Assembly (NCBI GenBank): GCA_015660915.1
Contig: JACTTZ010000004.1
Coordinates: forward strand, 1-64,000
DNA from: Methanomicrobia archaeon
GTDB taxonomy: Archaea > Halobacteriota > Bog-38 > Methanoflorentales > Methanoflorentaceae
DNA: 64,000 bases
Direction: 5' to 3'
Shown one piece after another: positions 60,090 through 64,000 of this stretch. How positions within the stretch are numbered: position 1 is the first letter of the stretch; each line of letters starts with the position of its first letter. The position numbers and the translations under genes are program-made. The notes under the pieces are model-generated. The model saw only the letters and a program-made list of their open reading frames with translations, ran no database searches and was not told the DNA's origin.

Positions 60090-62373
60090 GCACGTCTGTC
60101 GAGGCTATCCTCCGAAAGCTGCAGAGCGATCCCTCGTACTGCAACCAAGTCGAACATATCGAAGTGCTGCCCGCTAGAGAGGCAGTTTTCGGTGAGGCCA
60201 GCGATATAGCCCCAAAAGTCGATGCGTACCTGCAGCTAAAAGCCATTCAGCTGTACCGGCACCAAACCGATGCTCGCACGGCGTTGCGTGCAGCGAAGAA
60301 TGTAGTAATCACTACCCCCACGGCGTCCGGAAAGACGCTCGCTTTCAACGTTCCGATCTTCGAAGAGCTCGAGCGCGACCGGAGCGCGACCGCACTCTAC
60401 CTCTTCCCGACAAAAGCTCTGTCGAATGACCAGTTGAAGGTGCTTGAGGAGCTCGAGCGCGTCTGTGGGATACCCGTCAATCCTAGTGTTTACGACGGAG
60501 ATACGCCCTCACACAAACGGCCGAAGATTCGAGCGACGGCGAGGATCGTGATCAGCAACCCGTACGAGCTCCATCATGTCTTGCCATGGCACTACAAGTG
60601 GCAGCGATTTTTAGCGCACTTGAAGTTCATCGTACTTGACGAGGCCCACGTGTATCGCGGCGTATTCGGGTCAAACGTTGCTCTGCTGATGAGGCGACTG
60701 CGCAGGCTTTGCGCGTATTATGGATCAAAGCCGCAGTTTGTCATCTCCACCGCCACCCTCGCAAATCCGATTGAATTCGGTGAGAGACTCACAGGCGCGA
60801 CGTTCGCCCTAATCGAACGAGACGGATCACCTAGAGAGCGTAAGTATTTCGTTCTGTATAACCCGTACGCGAATGGCATTGGCACCCGTTCCGCTCATCG
60901 AGAGGCTGAGAGCTTGTTTCTCCTTTTCATCCGAAACAACCTGCAGACGCTTTGTTTTGCGCCGTCCCGGAAGATGGCCGAGCTCATTGCCCTTTGGGCT
61001 CGAAATGATGTCAGAGACTTCGCGCCCTCTCTCGCCGGCCGCATTGCAGCCTATCGTGCGGGCTACTTGCCTGCGACGCGGCGGCAGATCGAGGCGCGCT
61101 TGAAAAGCGGCAGCTTAGCCGGCATAACGTCAACGACGCGCTTGAACTTGGCATTGACATCGGTAGCTTGGATGCCGTGATCATGGCGGGCTATCCTGGC
61201 ACGATCATCTCGACGATGCAGCAAGCGGGAAGAGCGGGCCGGGGTAAGGGCGAGTCTATCGCGACCTTGGTTGGATTTCACGACCCCCTCGATCAGTACT
61301 TCATGAAGCATCCGGACGCGCTGTTCGGTGGGTCCCACGAACACGCCATCATCGATCTTTCGAACGAATATATTAGCGCAGGACACGCTATGTGCGCGGC
61401 GGCCGAGTTACCGCTGCGGCTCCCTGACGATGAAGCATATTTCCCGGCGCTTCTTGCAGAATCGCTCGCGGCTCTCGAGCACCAAGGCTTAGTGAAGAAC
61501 ACCGCGAGCGGGTGGGTTTACTCAGGCAGAGGCAGGGCAACCGAGGCAGTGCCCCTGAATGCGCTCTCCTCGCAGGTGTTCAAGATGCCGTGCGAAGGGC
61601 GACTGCTCGAAACCCTCGACAGGACCCGCGCGTACCGAGAGGCCCATAAAGGGGCGGTGGTGCTTCACGAGGGCGAGACCTACATCGTCGAGCAGCTCAA
61701 TTTGAGTAGCGGCATCATATCCGTGAGCAAAAAGCCCGTCGACTTCCATACGGAGCCGATCAAAACCGTTGATCTTCGCGTGATACAAGAGCTAGAGACC
61801 CAGCAGAAAGGCGCGTTGACCGTGTCTTTCGGCGCTGTCGAAGTCGTCGAGCAGTACGTCGGATACAAAACGCTGCGCTACGATCAAGTCGTCGGAACTG
61901 AGAGCCTCGACCTGCCGCCCCTCCGCTTCACGACGACGGCGCTGTGGCTCACCGTGCCAGAAGCTGCCGTGGAACGCGTCGTAGCGAAGCAGCTTGACAT
62001 CGCTGGTGGCATCCACGGCGCAGAGCACGCTTTAATTGCAGTGATGCCGCTGCACGTGATGTGCGATCGGTGGGACATCGGCGGCGTTTCGACCGCGTGC
62101 CATCCGGATACAGCACGACCTACGATCTTCATCTATGACGGTTTCGAGGGCGGGATTGGTCTCGCCGAAAAAGCGGTCGAGCTCATCGCCGACATCGTCA
62201 CAATGACACGTGAGCTCGTCAGAGGCTGCTCGTGCGACGTCGGATGCCCGGCATGCATCTACTCGCCTAAGTGCGGGAATGATAACAAGCCTCTCGACAA
62301 GGAGGCTGCAATCGTTCTGTTAGACGAGCTCGTTGCACATATGGCCAAAGCGAATCGATTGAACGCTTCTTGA
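60077..62373 (+). pseudogene. DEAD/DEAH-box helicase with DUF1998-type C-terminus (MrfA/YprA-like), split by a -1 frameshift near 61134
   Basis: ORF1 TTPTASGKTLAFNVPIFEEL, VLDEAHVYRG, ISTATLANP; ORF2 GTIISTMQQAGRAGRGKGESIATL ... RGCSCDVGCPACIYSPKCGNDNKPLDKEAA. Confidence 0.9.
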
Positions 62374-62610
62374 TGCACGTCACGACCATTTCGCAAGACG
62401 GACGCCGAAGGCCTCTGGGTCTCTGCGACTAACCTGCACGAACGCGGTGATGCGTGCTATTCTCACTTTGAACCACCAACGTCTGTCTATAAAAGGTGGG
62501 GTCCTATTTTCCAAAGTGCGGAGGCGCAGACGCAGGCAAGCCACAAACGATTAATACGCTGACGAAGCACATCGAACGTATCGTTGCGACTTAACGAGGT
62601 GCTTATCGTG

Positions 62611-63330
62611 GCCTTCGACGTTATTCCCGCTATTGATATTAAAGATGGTCGATGTGTCCAGCTAGTAGGAGGGGCACCGGAAAACGTCCTTGTCTCGTTA
62701 GAGGACCCGGTATCCGTGGCGGAACACTGGATTGACAGCGGTGCCACCAGCCTCCACGTCATCGACCTCGACGGCGCTTTTGGGAAGCCTCGAAATCTTA
62801 AGATTGTCTACAAGCTGGCAAAACTCGACGCGTTCATTGAGGTCGGTGGCGGGGTTCGCTCGCGGGAACACGTTGCTGACCTTCTCCAGATAGGCGTCGA
62901 CCGGGTGATTTTAGGTACCGCCGCCGTCCGAAACCCAACGATCGTCCACATCCTGAGCGCCGAGTTCGGTAGTGCGTCCGTCATGGTGTCAGTCGACGCG
63001 CGAGGGGGCGAGGTCCTGATTGAAGGATGGACGCGAAGCTCGGGCTTGCGGCCTGAGGAGCTGGGTTTGCTCTTTCAGGAGATGGGTGCGGGTTCGCTGC
63101 TCTTCACGGACGTGGAGGTAGAGGGGAGGATGAGCGGGATACGCGCCGACGTAATTCGCGGTCTCGTTGAATACGTCAACGTGCCAGTTATCGCGTCTGG
63201 CGGTATAGGATGCTTAAGTGACATACGAGCAGTCGCCTCGACCGGAGCCGCCGGCGTCGTTATCGGCTCTGCGATATACACGGGGAAGATCACGCTTAAC
63301 GATGCGTTTAAAATAGTACGCGACCTCTAG
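62611..63330 (+). CDS. hisA: 1-(5-phosphoribosyl)-5-[(5-phosphoribosylamino)methylideneamino]imidazole-4-carboxamide isomerase
   Basis: FDVIPAIDIKDGRCVQLVGG; LHVIDLDGAFG; IEVGGGVRS; VIASGGIGCLSDIRA. Confidence 0.96.
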   Translation, partial: AFDVIPAIDIKDGRCVQLVGGAPENVLVSLEDPVSVAEHWIDSGATSLHVIDLDGAFGKPRNLKIVYKLAKLDAFIEVGGGVRSREHVADLLQIGVDRVILGTAAVRNPTIVHILSAEFGSASVMVSVDARGGEVLIEGWTRSSGLRPEELGLLFQEMGAGSLLFTDVEVEGRMSGIRADVIRGLVEYVNVPVIASGGIGCLSDIRAVASTGAAGVVIGSAIYTGKITLNDAFKIVRDL

Positions 63331-63345
63331 GGTACGGAGTAAAAC

Positions 63346-63909
63346 ATGCGGACGGCCAACGTTCAGAGGCAAACCAAAGAGACCGAGATTGATCTGCACC
63401 TCAATCTCGACGATCCGTCAGAAACGGCAATTGAGACCGGGGTACCGTTCTTTACGCACGTTCTCGAGGCTCTCTCCTTGCACGGCGACATCGGAATACG
63501 CATCGTTGTGCGTAGCGACGGCAATCCGCATCACGTAGTTGAAGACGTCGGCATCGCACTCGGGATGGCGCTGAAAAGCGTGATTGCGGGGACGGCGGGC
63601 ATCAGACGATTCGGAAGCGCCTCCATTCCAATGGACGATTCGCTTGCCACCATCGCTGTCGATGTAGCAGGGCGGAGCTACGTCGTATTCAATGCCACGA
63701 TCGCCTCTGGCGTCGACGGCATCGATGCCAGCTTAGTGAGACATTTCATCCAATCGCTCGCGTCGCACGCCATGCTCACGATTCACGTCAACGCTTATGG
63801 TTCAGACGATCATCACACGATCGAAGCAATCTTCAAAGCGCTCGGCGTCGCACTCAACGAAGCACTACAGCCTCGAGAGGGAGTCCGCAGCACAAAGGGA
63901 GTGCTATAG
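63346..63909 (+). CDS. hisB: Imidazoleglycerol-phosphate dehydratase
   Basis: 187 aa; GVPFFTHVLEALSLHGD; HHVVEDVGIALG; GSDDHHTIEAIFKALGVAL. Confidence 0.97.
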   Translation: MRTANVQRQTKETEIDLHLNLDDPSETAIETGVPFFTHVLEALSLHGDIGIRIVVRSDGNPHHVVEDVGIALGMALKSVIAGTAGIRRFGSASIPMDDSLATIAVDVAGRSYVVFNATIASGVDGIDASLVRHFIQSLASHAMLTIHVNAYGSDDHHTIEAIFKALGVALNEALQPREGVRSTKGVL

Positions 63910-64000
63910 ACTGTTTCGGCCGCTTGCAGACTGATAAGGGCTGCCAGCACTCATTTTCTCGACGAGCCTGGCAGTATAATCAACGGTCGGCGTTGCCCTC

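Noticed and set aside
1-64000. CRISPR array, integrase/att-bounded provirus or intact transposon
   Set aside because: No regularly spaced direct repeats, recombinase or transposase-like protein found among the ORFs; only the two HTH/terminase-like fragments suggest old mobile DNA.

Overview
This 64 kb window looks like chromosomal DNA from a euryarchaeon that makes coenzyme F420. The archaeal markers are TBP, LonB, UPF0147, CofG/CofC, archaeal-style TATA promoters and a Trm-G10-type tRNA methyltransferase. About 55 protein genes and one tRNA-Arg(CCG) gene can be supported. I saw no rRNA, CRISPR array or intact insertion sequence. Recognisable blocks are: a secreted papain-like protease with a beta-propeller-like repeat tail; surface glycan genes; an ABC-2 exporter; feoB plus a DtxR-FeoA regulator with a near-consensus DtxR/IdeR operator; cofG/purC/cofC; ilvE; leuA-ilvB-ilvN-ilvC; an FTR/thioredoxin/CcdA redox cassette; a pntA1-pntA2-pntB transhydrogenase operon; lonB; tbp; metG; a bacterial-type metK divergent from ahcY; an APH-kinase/CysC/IMPase cassette; hicBA; an mrfB-mrfA-like repair pair; and hisA-hisB. 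The strongest observations are: (1) the pnt transhydrogenase operon lies exactly between a 5' remnant of a SudB/NfnA-like gene and a 3' remnant of a SudA/NfnB-like gene, which suggests in-situ replacement of one transhydrogenase type by another; (2) a 680-aa protein that appears to join a cysteine-rich Fe-S primase-like N-terminus to a DnaB/RecA-like core with a degenerate Walker A; (3) an archaeal mrfBA pair with a one-base frameshift in mrfA; (4) several genes (leuA, sudB, sudA remnant, cbiM, mrfA) broken by small indels that can be repaired by eye; (5) two separated fragments that look like halves of one HTH/terminase-small-subunit-like viral protein. All calls come from reading the sequence and supplied ORFs; no database search was possible.
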